DNA from: Dermacentor variabilis
Lineage: Eukaryota; Arthropoda; Arachnida; Ixodida; Ixodidae
Assembly (NCBI RefSeq): GCF_050947875.1
Contig: NC_134573.1
Span: 33,439,615 to 33,503,614 of the forward strand
DNA length: 64,000 nt
Reading direction: 5' to 3'
Below are positions 11,435 to 22,912 of the stretch, piece by piece; the stretch's first letter is position 1, and each line of letters begins with the position of its first letter. Under the pieces are notes generated by a model that saw nothing but the letters and a program-made list of their open reading frames with translations, was not told the DNA's origin and searched no databases. A program made the translations under genes and the position numbers.

Positions 11435-11587
11435 TGCCACGGAATGTTCCTCTAAGTCCGCAGGGCGCCTGACAGAAGACCAGTAAAAAGGGGAAGTGTC
11501 AGCGGGACGCCGATCGAGCGCGCAATTTTAGTTTGTCGGCTTCCTCTTGCACACTTCACCGTGCCGGCGTGGATAATCTCCAGTACA
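11435..11587 (-). repeat. Candidate 5' LTR
   Basis: Minus-strand ends are 'TGTACTGGAG' and 'CCGTGGCA'. It matches 4540-4688 along most of its length. The internal sequence begins at once with 'TTTGCTGGAATCGCTGG', where a primer-binding site would lie, and gag follows within a few bases. At about 153 bases it is short for an LTR, but short LTRs occur in Ty3/Gypsy elements. Boundaries rest on the two-copy comparison and TG/CA ends only. Confidence 0.6.
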
Positions 11588-14500
11588 GTACTTACGAATT
11601 CGCCCAGTATCATGGCTTGTTCGTTGTCAATAAAATACCTTAAAAAGCGATATGCCAGCAATCTGTTGTTATCAGGCGCTGTGCGACTTCGTACCACCAG
11701 CGCGGATAAATTCTGGCTGTGCTACACTTCCCAACTCCTGTGGCTGCAATACGGTGAGTCTTAATTAATGCAAGGGAACACGCATGGCACGGAACCAGTC
11801 ATATAGCCTTGTTCAGTGCCAATAACGACGCGTTCAAGTCAAAATACAGTATTACGGGAGAGAGTGCAATGCTTCTAGCGGCAGCCGGCAGCCACAGCCG
11901 GTACACATTTCAAGTCGTTGTCAAGAATGAAACCCTCTGTGCTCTGCTACCAGGTATAAGCATTAGTTCAATCCTTCGCTTATACCCTGAAGGTAAAACA
12001 AATCATTCACATCAGTATTTTACATCACGAGAATCGCCGCCACAAAGTTACAAAAATACCAGTAAGTTCGATTCCCATGTTCCCGGGTCGTGCATGGCAT
12101 ACCGTCTACTCATGCATGAGTTCCAGCGCTACAAATCATATACCACTGGTTTCTGCTTTCAACTTCAGCCACAGTGCGTCGCTGCCTGTCGTCTGCGAGG
12201 CTATTATTCCGCGTTCTCACGACTTCGCTTTTATGACCATCTTGATAGTGCATTCATCTGAGCTAGGGCAGAGTCGAGCAAGTTCCATAAGGTATGCCAA
12301 CAGCCATAAGAGGAGTGATACCGGCAGCCCGCTAAAATGCCCTGGCAAACTGAAAATACGAACACGTCCCACTGACTGAGCCAGCAACCGCCCACCAGGG
12401 CGTCATTATGTAGATCAAGTATAACGGCAACGCACCTTTAGCAGCCAACTGTACGCAGCGAATTCCTCGGGCGCCCTTTCGCAAGATCTCAGCAAAGGGC
12501 AGCCAAGGCGATGGCAAGAAATCTCTCAGAGGCGTATGTCACAACTTCGGTGCGCAGCTGGAAAAAGTCTATTCGCGCTTTAGCTTCTGCCACTAACTAC
12601 GCCCTCTGTGGGGGCGATTTGTGAGCTCTCTGACGCGTGTAGACCTTTATAACAAGCGCAATTTCTGTTGGGCAGTTTAAGCTAGATCACACATGTTCAA
12701 TGATGCACCTGCTTTTTCCCTGGTACTTTAGATCCCATTCTATCGGCGATGTTTTATTAAAATATTTTTGAACCCACGAGCCGTCAGCCTTTTAGCGGCG
12801 TAGTTATAATGATGAACGAATGTTTTAAACGTTCCCTTAAACACGGGAATATAGCGTAGGCGTGTGCATCATGGATATCACAAGGCCACGAAACGACGCG
12901 GGTATCCGTTGATGTTTCCAACAGTGGCAATTTCTGCAAAACTCACAGTGCCGGCAGATTTTCTCTCAGTGATCAAAGAACGCCTGGACACACGCCCTAA
13001 GGTGACGATATCGTGCTAGTACACGCTTTATCTCCTGCGTTATGACTGAAAAATTAGAATAAATAATTTTCTCGACGCACTACGTTCCGAAGAATGCATT
13101 GCTCTCCACAAAATACCAAGCTTCTGGCACAGTACTACAAAACAGTAACATCTCTCGCCTCCTTTAAACGCAATGCCCACTAATGTTGCGTTTTGCTTAT
13201 CGGGCATGACAGTAAATCCGTTAAGAAGCTTATTTGTTTCTCTCTCAACAAATAATGTGTACAGGTACGTACAACATGTGGTTACAACGTACGCTGCCCA
13301 GCCGAATATGCGCAAAGGCGGCAGTTTTAGAACTGTGGAGGCGCGACTTGAAGTGCGAGCGATGCGTGAAGGCTGCCAACGGGTAATTCAAGCCCACATA
13401 TCTCGTGCGCTGCGTGCTGGAGAGTGCGTAGCTGCGGCGTAGTATGCGGGATGCATTTTTCCACTGTACTTGAGGCGCGGATATCTCATGTATATTCTTT
13501 ACGTGCGGAGACGTAAACAAAGGAACTAACTATGCATTTGCTAAAGCAGCGCAGAAGGAGACCAATATGGTAACCAGCTCTTGCTGATACGAAGCGAACA
13601 AGAAGCTGGTATGAGTGAATAAGGTACGACAAGTCCCTTCCATGCGCTCACCACTTGAAAAGCCTGCTTCTGCGGCTTTCGAAAGCTCTCCTTTTGCGAC
13701 TCAAGCAGCACTGACCACAAGCCGTGTAGCATAATCCTACATTCATTCTTGTGAACAAGCCTATACTTCTGCAGGCTGTCGCAACTCTGTCGCGGTGAAA
13801 ACTCGCTAGCCTGACGGAGCGTGTGGTGCCGTATTGTCATTCGAACGTAGCGCGCAAACGCAAACACCGACAGCCGCGGTCGTCAGGCAGCGAAGTCGAC
13901 ATTCAACGCTTTTCGCGTGCGTTTGACGCACAAGCCGTGGAACTAAGGACACCTGTAGAAGCCCCGGAGAGCGGTATCTAAATGTAATTTCTTCACTTGC
14001 ACTCCGGTGCTATGTATGACGTTGAGCTGTGCTACTGTGACGTAGTAAACATTTACTGCCTTAGGCCACTGGGAAGTCTTGGTTCCTTTACACTGTTATG
14101 TTTCTCGTAACGCAAACGACACTTAGTGCATCTAAGAGATCAAAGCGGAGTTGCTGGTGTTAGACACATCAGGCGCTAGCACTTTGTGAACACGATCGGT
14201 GTGGAATAGTAACAACGTCATGGTCTGATATTGCAGCGCGCTGACTGCGCTTCAGGCAAAGGGCGCTGCAATTTTTTTTTGCTGTTTCATTTATTTTTCT
14301 TATTTTTTTGCCACACTCACGTGAAGGTTTAGTGGAATGCTTATATCGCATGGCAGTACGTGGTATAAAATAATAAAAAGATCACATCCAAAATGACACC
14401 GTTTATCTGGATGGCAGAACATGTCAGTAGGCCTGCTTAAATCACGGGAACATATTGTGACTGAACCCAATAAGTTGCCCATTATTATTCCGGCAAGAAA

Positions 14501-14883
14501 CTCCATATGGCTGAATTTCAATTTCAGTCTCTGCCAAAGTCTCGGCTTCAGTGGCGTGCTTAGCGTGCTGGCACAGCAGCATCGAGAATAAACACTAATT
14601 GAACATACTTAAGAGTTTGTGGGCTGAAATTTAACGCTTTTTCATTGGGTAACTAATGGATGCTTGACAACCTGCGTAAGCAGGAAAACACACGTGAGAG
14701 TCCGTGAGTCCTTTGGTCGAGCTTCCGCATTGCTTGATGGCAGCCATCATAAAAAACGATGCATCGACACCAAAAAGATCAACGAACCGAATGATATCGC
14801 AGAAGTCATTCCGTCCGTTGGCGAGCGATCAGGCGAGCAATATGCTATGGCATTTGAACGATCAAAGAAAGCTTTGGCAGTTT

Positions 14884-14914
<31 letters not shown>

Positions 14915-15127
14915 CTTTTGTTGCTGCTTTCTTTTCTACGTTAGGAGCATGGGATGGAAGGCAGCGCTAGAGCCATCTACCCCAAGATGCCAAATTCATA
15001 GCTCAAGCATCAATAAAAAGGAAACTCTATGATGAAAAGACTATTGGTGCGCCTAAGCAATTGTTATAATGTGTAAATGTGATAGCATTGCTTCTCGCTG
15101 AATGTGTGGCTAAGCTATACTGCTGAG
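11588..15127. other. Unassigned DNA
   Basis: No family recognised in 3.5 kb. The longest frame from an ATG is 11869-12261 (plus, 130 codons). It has no motif, signal or helical pattern that I recognise, and I take it as chance. A (TTTA)n run is at 14886-14915. Confidence 0.4.
14886..14915 (+). repeat. (TTTA)n microsatellite
   Basis: Seven or so TTTA units, similar to 10909-10946. Confidence 0.9.
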
Positions 15128-15218
15128 ATTAGTGTTGCGGCAAAATGTTGTTGAATTTAGTGCTATTGAGTTATTAGTGTTGCGGCAAAATGTTGCTGAA
15201 TTTACTGCTGTTGAGTTA
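15128..15218 (+). repeat. 45-base tandem duplication
   Basis: Two adjacent copies (15128-15172 and from 15173) start 'attagtgttgcggcaaaatg' and differ at only a few positions. No gene overlaps. Confidence 0.85.
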
Positions 15219-15587
15219 TGTTTCCCAGTGGAATGCTACTGTTTATGAGGTCGCAACAACGCAAGACGCCAAAATGGCCACATCAACGCGCTATCGTTAA
15301 GGAACCTGTGTCGCAGAAAATCCGGTGTCGGCGCCTGCACTGGCGGACTTGTCCGTGAGCGAAAATTTCCGTTTATATATAGGTATATGTAAATGCCACG
15401 CCTTGTTATATTACATGCTATATATACGGGTTTCATTGCCCCATCATTCTATCACTAAAGTTGCTCAAACCTTTGCCTACATTTTTGACGAAGTTATTCC
15501 CCCGAATAATAGTAGTAATAGTATGAAAGCCCACAAACAAGTCATGAGAGGAAACACCGACAGCGCATGCCTTTTGCGTTAAATCTT

Positions 15588-15747
15588 CTGTGCTGTGCTA
15601 TGTGCTCTCTCTCCCTTTCCGCCTTCCCCAACTTTCATCTCCCCCATCCCTCTCCCATGTGTAGGGTAGCAAACCGGTTTAGCTAAACTGGTTAACCTCC
15701 CTGCCTTTCTTTCTCCACTTTTTTCCTTCCTTCCTTCCTTCCTTCTC
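15588..15747 (+). mobile_element. I-clade LINE 3' tail, severely 5'-truncated copy
   Basis: This stretch matches the reverse complement of 27915-28070, the 3' end of the LINE at 27915-31720: same order of 'tgtgctatgtgctctctctc', 'gtagggtagcaaaccggtt', 'ccctgccttt' and a terminal (TTCC)n run. Only about 160 bases of the element are present, as expected when target-primed reverse transcription stops early. Confidence 0.8.
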
Positions 15748-16167
15748 AGACTTAAACATTGAAAGTTTGAAAAAGCAGAAACCTGAAAATAATGTAATTT
15801 TTTTTCACTTCTCGCGGCTGTGCTCTATCTCCGGAGTCAACTCAGCAAGAGTCCGCGTTTATACGAGAAAGCTCGCCGTCGTGCATAGTGTTCGCCACCA
15901 GCGTTTCCCAGCATACATTGCGGTTACATAAGCGAAAGTTGCCGGGATGCTTGAGTAGCAGTCAAGAATTTTTTAATGCTATGGCGTTCCACACTTAAAG
16001 GTGCAGGCTAAGCGTCTTCCACGTTGCGCGGTCTCTTGGCAGAGCTTTATTGGAGGAGTTCTCGTTAAAGTAGTGTTTCACGCTCATTGCATTAAGCGTT
16101 CTTTCTCGATGACACCACTTCGCCTAACAATGGCAGTGCTTTTCCGAATGACATCATGGTGTTGACA
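15748..16167. other. Unassigned DNA
   Basis: No gene or repeat recognised. Confidence 0.4.
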
Positions 16168-16332
16168 CTACATTTCTTCATCGGGTTCGTAGGCGAAAGC
16201 CATCTCACACTCTAGGGGGATGTCGTAGTCGTTGTGCAACGGGTACCTGAAGCGCGTTGCATATTGTTTGTCGTAGTCGTCCATGGGCTTAGGCGACGGC
16301 GTCTGCGGGACCATGTTGGTTGACCGTAGCAT
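16168..16332 (-). CDS. Possible small coding exon, unknown product (54 aa)
   Basis: The minus-strand frame starts at ATG 16332 and stops with TAG at 16168-16170, giving 54 residues rich in Asp, Glu, Tyr and Pro (for example 'PKPMDDYDKQYATRFRYP' and 'CEMAFAYEPDEEM'). Third positions are mostly G or C, unlike surrounding random frames. Just upstream on the minus strand is a TACTAAC-like branch site followed by an AG, so it could be a 3' terminal exon with a short branch-to-acceptor distance. I do not recognise the protein. It could equally be a short chance frame or part of an unrecognised TE. Confidence 0.3.
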   Translation of the reverse strand: MLRSTNMVPQTPSPKPMDDYDKQYATRFRYPLHNDYDIPLECEMAFAYEPDEEM

Positions 16333-16604
16333 TTCCTTGCGGTCGAGTTAGTATCGCTGCGTTGTTATGGTATCGCACTTCGAAGACAATTGAATGGCGC
16401 CTCCGGCCGTGTTTTGCTTTCTCGCCTGATGATGTAGGCGCGGGCGATCCAGCTTCGTACAATAAGGATTCCACAGCGCGGACAGTGGCGACCGCTCCTA
16501 TCATGCGCCGCCTAGTAAATCGCCCGCCAGGTAGAGCCTAGCCGTGTAAACAGCCTCGAAGTTATTCATCACGGTCGCCTGTTGCAACGGTTCCCCACTG
16601 TAAC

Positions 16605-16683
16605 GGTGGCACAGTGATTAGCGCGCTCCGCTACGGAGCGGCATAAGTTGGCGGTGGAGCAGAGGATTGAATCCTAACCGTGG
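16605..16683 (+). mobile_element. tRNA-like SINE head, plus copy
   Basis: It contains an A-box-like stretch (ggtggcacagtgattagc) and a B-box-like stretch (aggattgaatcct) at tRNA spacing, the internal promoters used by RNA polymerase III. It pairs with a related head on the opposite strand at 16724-16801, 40 bases away. It is not a functional tRNA: stems are incomplete. Confidence 0.6.
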
Positions 16684-16723
16684 TCAATCAGGGTTCAAGT
16701 TATGTCTCCTTCTTCTGAAAATA

Positions 16724-16801
16724 ACACGGCCACAGCGAGGATTCGATCTCGTGCCCCACTGCTAACTCTCCGTAGCGGTGCGCGCAAACCCCTGCGTCAC
16801 C
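16724..16801 (-). mobile_element. tRNA-like SINE head, minus copy
   Basis: On the minus strand it reads 'ggtgacgcaggggtttgcgc' then 'agatcgaatcctcgc', the A-box and B-box equivalents of the copy at 16605-16683. Both share 'accgctacggag'-like interiors. The two form a head-to-head inverted pair that could fold into a long imperfect hairpin. Confidence 0.6.
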
Positions 16802-17839
16802 ATTGCATTGCGCAATGGAGCAATGAGAAAGCAACGGAGGTTGCTTTCGCAAATCTTTTCTATTGAGAGACTCGTAGGTCTGCTGCATTCGCGTACGCTT
16901 TGCTCATTTCTCCTGAGAATGGTTTCGCTCCATCACTTCACCATGTCCGACGAAAAACAAAGCGACACAGTTCGCTAACACACCCGTCGCCCACAGTAGG
17001 TACCTGAATTTGGCAAACTCTCCTCGTTGTAGCTTTTGGAGCAAAACAAAGCACCATGGAAAAAACACGCAGGATGCTTGTAGCGGTGTGTCGCCGCAGG
17101 ATCTTGTTTTCAGACGAAGCGTAGCGCAGCGTCAGCGATGCTCCTTGCAATCTTCAGCCACCGGATCACGGCTCAGAATAAATGCACGCGGCACGAATGG
17201 TGCATCGTAAGCCCGGAATTACAGTTCCGGCATGGTCGACCATCACAAACAGTTCGGGAATTCACTATGACGAGGGGCAGACGAACATGACTGACACGAC
17301 TCGGCCCGGTTTGAAGCGCGGGCAGCCATCTTCTCCGTAGTCTGGAGGGCGCGCCCATTGGCGGAGGCTCGTCTGCGTGCGCCTTCGAGGGGCAAATGCC
17401 GCTGCCTTCTAAAGTTTTACCCAAGTAGAAAAGGGGACGCGTCTTCAAATTATACCACGAAAACTACGAAAAATAACAGGCGAATTATTGCAAGGCAATG
17501 ACGTAGGACGGGACGGTTTTGGTTTCGCAGCTGGCGCTGCGAAATTTCAACAGGAAAAAGCCTAATATCAAATTCTTAAACGTACAGACAACTGGTTAGA
17601 CGAAGTTCTCGTTAGGTTGATTAGGGCCTAACTAGGGCCAAAAAGTAAACAATATCTGTTGAATGTAGAAAAACAAGTTTACAAGATAAGCAAATACAAT
17701 ACAGTTGGCGACAAAGTATGATGAATTTAATTTTTAAAGGTTACCGAATTCACTCATATAGGTCGTTGACCATCACGTCGGTAAGATACCGATTATCAAT
17801 GCATTCCATTAAATTGGAACTGCAAGCATGGGCAAAATA
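16802..17839. other. Unassigned DNA
   Basis: No gene recognised. Open frames are below 95 codons and overlap on both strands. Confidence 0.4.
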
Positions 17840-18064
17840 TAATGGCATATGGGGAGAACTCGAAAATTGCTTCAGAATCATAGGCGTCTAGACGGCAACT
17901 TATTTGTTCTTTATGGTGTATTGAAATATCCAAAGGAAAAAGAAAATTGTTACATATGGCTTTTTTTAGATATTACCAGAACTTATGACAACGTGAACCG
18001 CAACATTTCGTGGAATATTCTGGAATGCGTAGGCGTAAGTAACAACTGTATACAGTTTTTGTGA
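17840..18064 (+). pseudogene. LINE reverse transcriptase fragment
   Basis: A 71-codon frame holds 'HRRLDGNLFVLYG' and 'LDITRTYDNVNRNISWNIL', the RT segment with the first catalytic Asp region of non-LTR elements (consensus near LDI-x-G/K-AYDNV). A stop ends it after 'NNCIQFL'. It is a stranded piece about 220 bases long, plus strand, next to a different LINE on the minus strand. The clade is uncertain; RTE-like or a related group is my guess. Confidence 0.65.
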
Positions 18065-18530
18065 GAGATTTACCTAGTTCAGTTAAGTTCAGTTTTATTT
18101 CCTTAAAGACCCTTTTGATAGGGGTATGTTATAATGAGTGGGTACAGTTGATACTGCAACAAAAACACAGGTATTCAGAAAAGCCGTACAAGAACGCTAC
18201 ATTTTCGCAATTGCATAAGAACAGAAAGAATGACGCGTGAAAAAAGCAGGTTATATTTCAGCCAAAAAAGACACATTTTTGAAACACGATGTCGGGCAAG
18301 TGATTTCAGCGACATGGTGGTAAAGGGCGTTCCAGTCTGATGTTGTGCGGGAAAAAAAAAAGACGAAGAAAAAGAGGTTTTGTGGGAGCGTGGCAGTAAG
18401 ACTTGTAATGGGTGCGCAGTTGGTAGTGATATGCGCGCGGGTGGTATGATATATCGCTCGAGAAATAGGGAACTGTAAAATAACTTATGAAAGAGGGAAA
18501 AGCTGGCTGTAGCGCGGCGACGTGCAAGAG
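18065..18530 (-). pseudogene. CR1/L2-like LINE 3' end
   Basis: On the minus strand the carboxyl motif 'RTTSDWNALYHHVAEITCP' appears near 18280-18340; many CR1/L2-type LINEs end with SFFPRTI-x-WN-LP. The 3' untranslated part follows to about 18065, with 'GGTCTTTAAGGAAATAAAA'. The piece is 5'-truncated, frameshifted, and abuts the I-clade LINE on its right. Confidence 0.6.
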
Positions 18531-18539
18531 GCTGCAGAT

Positions 18540-21500
18540 CAGATTTTGCTCTTAAAGATGATACGCTTACGTCATATGAGTAGGATGAATGGATGTATCT
18601 GACGACATAAGATGTTTTAAATCGTGTCTATAATTCTACAAGGGCCGCACATGGGCGTATCTCCCATTCCAATGCGGAACGAGGCCTTTGTCAACACCAC
18701 CGCATGCCAGAAGTGGCATAATACTGTCGCCTCAGAACGGGAAAAATTTGAAGGCACTTGTAGCTTTACGGATAGATCAAGAGTATGAAGATGACGCTTA
18801 GGGATGTTGGAAGAAGGCCACTATTTGTCTATCATAACTTTAGCCACGATACGAAGCTTTCTTGCAGCGCCACTGGCGCAATTGGAACTTGTCAGGATTC
18901 CAGATGGGCAGACCGGGCTGCTTCGTCGGTGATGTCATTACCAGCAATGCTGGTATGTCCAGGGAGCCACTGATATATCATCTCATCCCTTTAGCGATAG
19001 CTTGATGGTGGTATTCTCTCATCTCATATGTCAGCTGCTCATGAGTCCTCTGATATAGGGCAAAATGCAGACTCTGCATTGTTGTCTTAGAGTCGCAAAC
19101 TATGACTTATTCCTGAGGTGTCTCTTGCATGGGATATTTTACAGCAGCATGCAAGGCAACAACCGTTGCCACCGTTGATGTTGTCATGTTTGACAGTTTG
19201 AGTTTGAATGTACTTTTCGTAACCGGAATGACAACGGCACCTGGAGAGCTGGTAGGCAGGGCCGAACCATCGGTATAGATTTGTATTCGGTCTGCGTATG
19301 CCTCATTGGTTAATAACGGCGTCATCTGTTTCAGAGTTATTTTTGGGTGATCGGCCTTCTTTACATCAGAAATACTTTGGTGCACTTGAGGCTGTTGGAG
19401 ACACCACAAGGGAAATGAAGGTCTTGCTGGTTGTGTGTACCTTGAATAAAGACAATCTGGTTGGGTAATGATAACTTAAGAAAACGTTGTACGAGGCCTC
19501 TGCGAAGGCAATAACGCCAAGTTATGATCAGGCACGCGACAGAGAGCACGGGTATGCGCCCTAAGACAATCCACAGCAACATGTATTTCTATGGCATTAT
19601 CTTTGGCGAGCATGATTGTTGCAGGTGTTGATGTGCAGCGAGGAAAAGCAAACCAGGTGCGCAATGCTTGGCCCTGTAAGCTCTGCAGTGAGCGAACATT
19701 TGATTTCCACATAATGGACAACACTGGTAGGCTGAAGCGTAGATATCCTAGGAATCTCCTAGGATCTATGCAACTAAAACATGGGGCGCACAGACATGTC
19801 CCATGTTTTCCCCTAGATTAATATCAGTAACCGGGCAATCGACGACAGTTTTCCCTTCAGGTACGTGCAATGAGGGTTCTAGGGAAGACTTAAGTCCATA
19901 ATTGGACATAAAAATCGATTAGTCTTTCCGTAAGTGATAGTGTGTTCAATAATGGCGATACGGTATGCTGTCACAGGTCTAAGTGTTGATGCAATCAATG
20001 GAGCTTTGTCGGTTGATACACTCAAGTCTTGTGTGTGAAGGTACGCTGATGTCAACGTTGCTGCCCGCTGCAATCGCGCGGGCGCCTGCAGGCGAGTACC
20101 CGCAAAAGCCGAAACGCAAATGCCATCTACGTATACCGAGAAGTAGATTGTCTTACGTAAAACTTGAAGTAGTCCAGTGAGTGTCACAGTGAAAGTGAGG
20201 CTCAGTTCTCCTCCGTGAGGCACGTAGCAGTACGTGTGAAGTTCTGCTGTGGGGCCATCTTCTCTTTGTACAAAAAAACAACCGGCGAGTTATGTAGTCA
20301 GATAACCAGCGAAGCATGCGGCCGCCTATTCCACAATTCTCCACGGAGCTGATCATGGCATCATGCGACACGTTGTCATACCCACATTTCACGTCGAGAA
20401 GGAGCGCAACTGATATGCGCTTACGGCTTTTTTTTTGTTGCACAAACATTATGAGGTCAGTGACGCTATCAATTGAGGAATTACTGCGAATAAAGCCTGC
20501 CATGGAATGTGGATAGCAAGTAACATGTAAACATGGTAGCATGTAACGCTCGAGATACCATTCTAGACATGTAAGGACCATCCGTTCCATCACATTTACG
20601 ATGTAGCTAGCCAGAGAGATAGGGTGATATGCAATCAAGTCCATTGGAGATTTTCTTGGCTTTAACAATGGTACCAGTCGACCTAACTTCCATTGCCGGG
20701 GAACCGTAGCTATATTCCATGAGTTGTTAAAACTGTTCAGAAGCGCTCTTCTTGCCTCTTGTCCAAGGTTAACCAGGGCAGCATAGGTGACACCCTCAGG
20801 GCATGCAGAGGATTATGGTTTAGAAACCCCCAGGGCAGCTTCGAGTTCTTCCATGGCTTAAGACACGTTGATTTCTGCTACCCGAGCCACAGGAAGGTCA
20901 CTTGCATCAATGTTCGTGTTGACAGGCCCGTCAGTGACTCTCGCACAGAATTCGCTCACCGCACTAAGCTCAGTTTGGCCAAGATGGAGGGCCAAAGCTG
21001 CAACTAGGTGTCGTTGTCCTAGGGATGACCGCAGACCACCCACTGTCCTCCAGGTATGGGAAATCAGCTAGCGAGGATACAGCGATTCCTAATCCCTTCC
21101 ATTGTTCACCCTCTAATTCGTCTATACGACGCTGAACACTCTTCTGAGTGCATCGTGCGTCTTCAAAATCATAAATTGATTTAGTGCGTCTGCATTGTCT
21201 TTCTGCACGCTGCCGAATCACACGAAGGCTCTCAAGATCAATGTCAGAATCAGTTCGGTTCGACAACAGCGATAATGAATACTTCGCAGCTTTCATTGCT
21301 TCTGCGATGGTGTCGTCGACGTTGAAGGCAAAATCTCGCTGACGCGCTTGGCCCAAAAACGCAGTAAACATTGTCCAGTCAGTGCTCTTCAGGACAGCAC
21401 GAGAGAAAAACTGAGTGATTCCATTAATATTTATGTACGTGCGAATGTGATCACTGCCAAGATTATTGATGCCGCAAAACCATTTTCCACGTGAAGTTAA

Positions 21501-22230
21501 GCACCGAGGTATGAAGGTCTAGTCCAGGGACCTGCTATACGTAGGGTTCCGCAGGATACGTCGGGCTACCATCGTTCATGATGCCGAGGTCAGCATCACG
21601 GGCAACCACGGCACAACATTCCGCCCCCTGGAGCGTATCTTGGTGCTTCCCCAAAGTAAGTTTTGCGCATTGAAGTTCACAGTGATGACCTAGGGGGCTT
21701 CAGTTTCCTTTAATTTGTATTTCAGTCTTTCACAATCAAACCGCCTTGATATAGGGAAATGTAACAACCAAGAAGCGTGAAAGACACTTGCTTTCTTTAA
21801 GACGCGCAGGCATACGTATTCTTTGTAGCCAAGAGACTGAATAGTGTGCGAAACATATGTCAAGTCCGTCCGGATGTAAATGAGGACGTTCCTCCCATCG
21901 TCACGTGTTGGAAAAGCAAAACCTTTGTAAGCAGATAACCTGTCTGGAGTTTATACGTTCGGTTTTGAAATCGCAAGTATGGTAAACCGATTCTTTCAGA
22001 CACATTGGCACAAATCCGAGAGGTGGGACACAATGCCACTGGCATATTCCATTCAAATTCGTACTTCTAACTTCAAGGCGAAAAGAAAGTGTTGAGCAAG
22101 CCATAGTACTTATGTGATCAGTAAAACGAGAACAAGGTGAAAGCCGGAACCATTCATCAAGTGGACCTGTCTTCTTCAAGGTGACGTATGCTTTCCTAGG
22201 CACGGTATATGTAGGTATGGCTCTTCTAGA
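18540..22230 (-). mobile_element. I-clade LINE, copy A, decayed
   Basis: Minus-strand domain order is AP endonuclease (about 21440-22220), linker (20980-21371), RT (about 19870-20700), RNase H (18880-19330) and a carboxyl Cys/His region (18590-18720). Endonuclease, RT, then RNase H after RT is typical of I-group LINEs. ORF1 is missing at the 5' side. The same family occurs at 27915-31720 and 51470-53960. The typical (TTCC)n tail seen in the other copies is not found at its 3' side, so its subfamily or 3' boundary differs. Confidence 0.82.
18590..22220 (-). pseudogene. I-clade LINE ORF2 pseudogene, copy A
   Basis: Endonuclease remnants include 'MNDGSPTYPAEPYV' near 21560. The linker frame at 20970-21371 has 'VIRQRAERQCRRTKSIYDF'. 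RT is in frame 20153-20668 ('PISLASYIVNVMERMVLTC', 'VALLLDVKCGYDNVSHDAM') and continues at 19879-20223 with 'VYVDGICVSAF', where the polymerase box YxDD is YVDG, so one catalytic Asp is lost. RNase H shows 'IQIYTDGSALPTSSPGAVV' near 19290 and 'QWLPGHTSIAGNDITDEAA' near 18930. The end has 'FRIGMGDTPMCGPC'. The frame breaks many times. Confidence 0.85.
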
Positions 22231-22830
22231 GGGGAGAAAGGGATAACACGGGTGGCTGAGGCAACGACCGATGGTGTGTTATTGGCGAGGTTGTAGAATT
22301 GAAAAGAAAGGTGTACCGTACAACGTCGGTGGAGGAATGTGAGGCAGCGCCGTGCATCAGCCGGTTGACGTGTCAGTGTAGGTTCCTTTTTACAGCGAAA
22401 GCTCTATATTACTAGCCTTCCGTAGCTTTTTCGGCGTGCGGCAAGACAAACGGGCTTAGCAATTTCTAACAAACCCATACGCAATGGTTTTCATTGTTTG
22501 CTTTGTGTGCGGTCACTTACTGGTGCAATGAGGCGGCGCAAATGTCAAAATGCGGAACAAATTAGAACGCTCGCCGTGAGAAATAGCCTGACATCAATGT
22601 TATCGCAGTATATAAGCAGGAAAGGTATCGTCCCTAGAAGCAGCTTCGTTATAGATGGGGCACACAAGTATAGTTCGCACACCCAAAGAACAACATGCGC
22701 ACAAGGAGCGCCGGAGGGAACAGCAACGAGACTAAACGGCGCCGGCGCGAAACGGCCACCAACAAAAGAACAATCCCGCGATGCTGAACGAAAACGACAA
22801 TTGCTAACCTGGGCAACGATTCCTCTCTGT
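22231..22830. other. Unassigned DNA upstream of the Penelope-like RT
   Basis: No clear family. A 166-codon plus frame begins at ATG 22528 and runs to 23028, but it crosses a perfect G tract and an inverted repeat, so I do not call it a gene. Confidence 0.4.
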
Positions 22831-22912
22831 GAAGATGGAATGTCAGCGAAAGCACTCTGCTTTTCGTTTGAGAGTTATGACTGTTGTCACATTTCGCTGT
22901 CATTCCATCTTC
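22831..22912. repeat. Hairpin with 20-base arms
   Basis: Arms are 22831-22850 (gaagatggaatgtcagcgaa) and 22893-22912 (reverse complement, 19 of 20 matching). A partial third copy of the right arm follows at 22916-22930. Confidence 0.85.

Larger units (their letters stand above)
4540..11587 (-). mobile_element. Ty3/Gypsy-type LTR retrotransposon, decayed, with nested insertions
   Basis: Read on the minus strand, the order is 5' LTR candidate (11435-11587), gag (10790-11420), protease-to-RT spacer, RT (9400-10240), RNase H (about 7850-8310), integrase (6590-7720), 3' LTR candidate (4540-4688). RT, RNase H then integrase is the Gypsy order. The two end segments match over about 150 bases at roughly four positions in five, both start TG and end CA on the minus strand, and are flanked by gtgc and gtac, a possible 4-base target duplication. 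A purine-rich stretch (ggggagtgaa) sits just inside the 3' LTR, as a polypurine tract should. A Penelope-like fragment interrupts the RT/RNase H region. Stops and frameshifts occur throughout. Confidence 0.8.

Noticed and set aside
11869..12261. 130-codon plus frame
   Set aside because: No motif or neighbour supports it.
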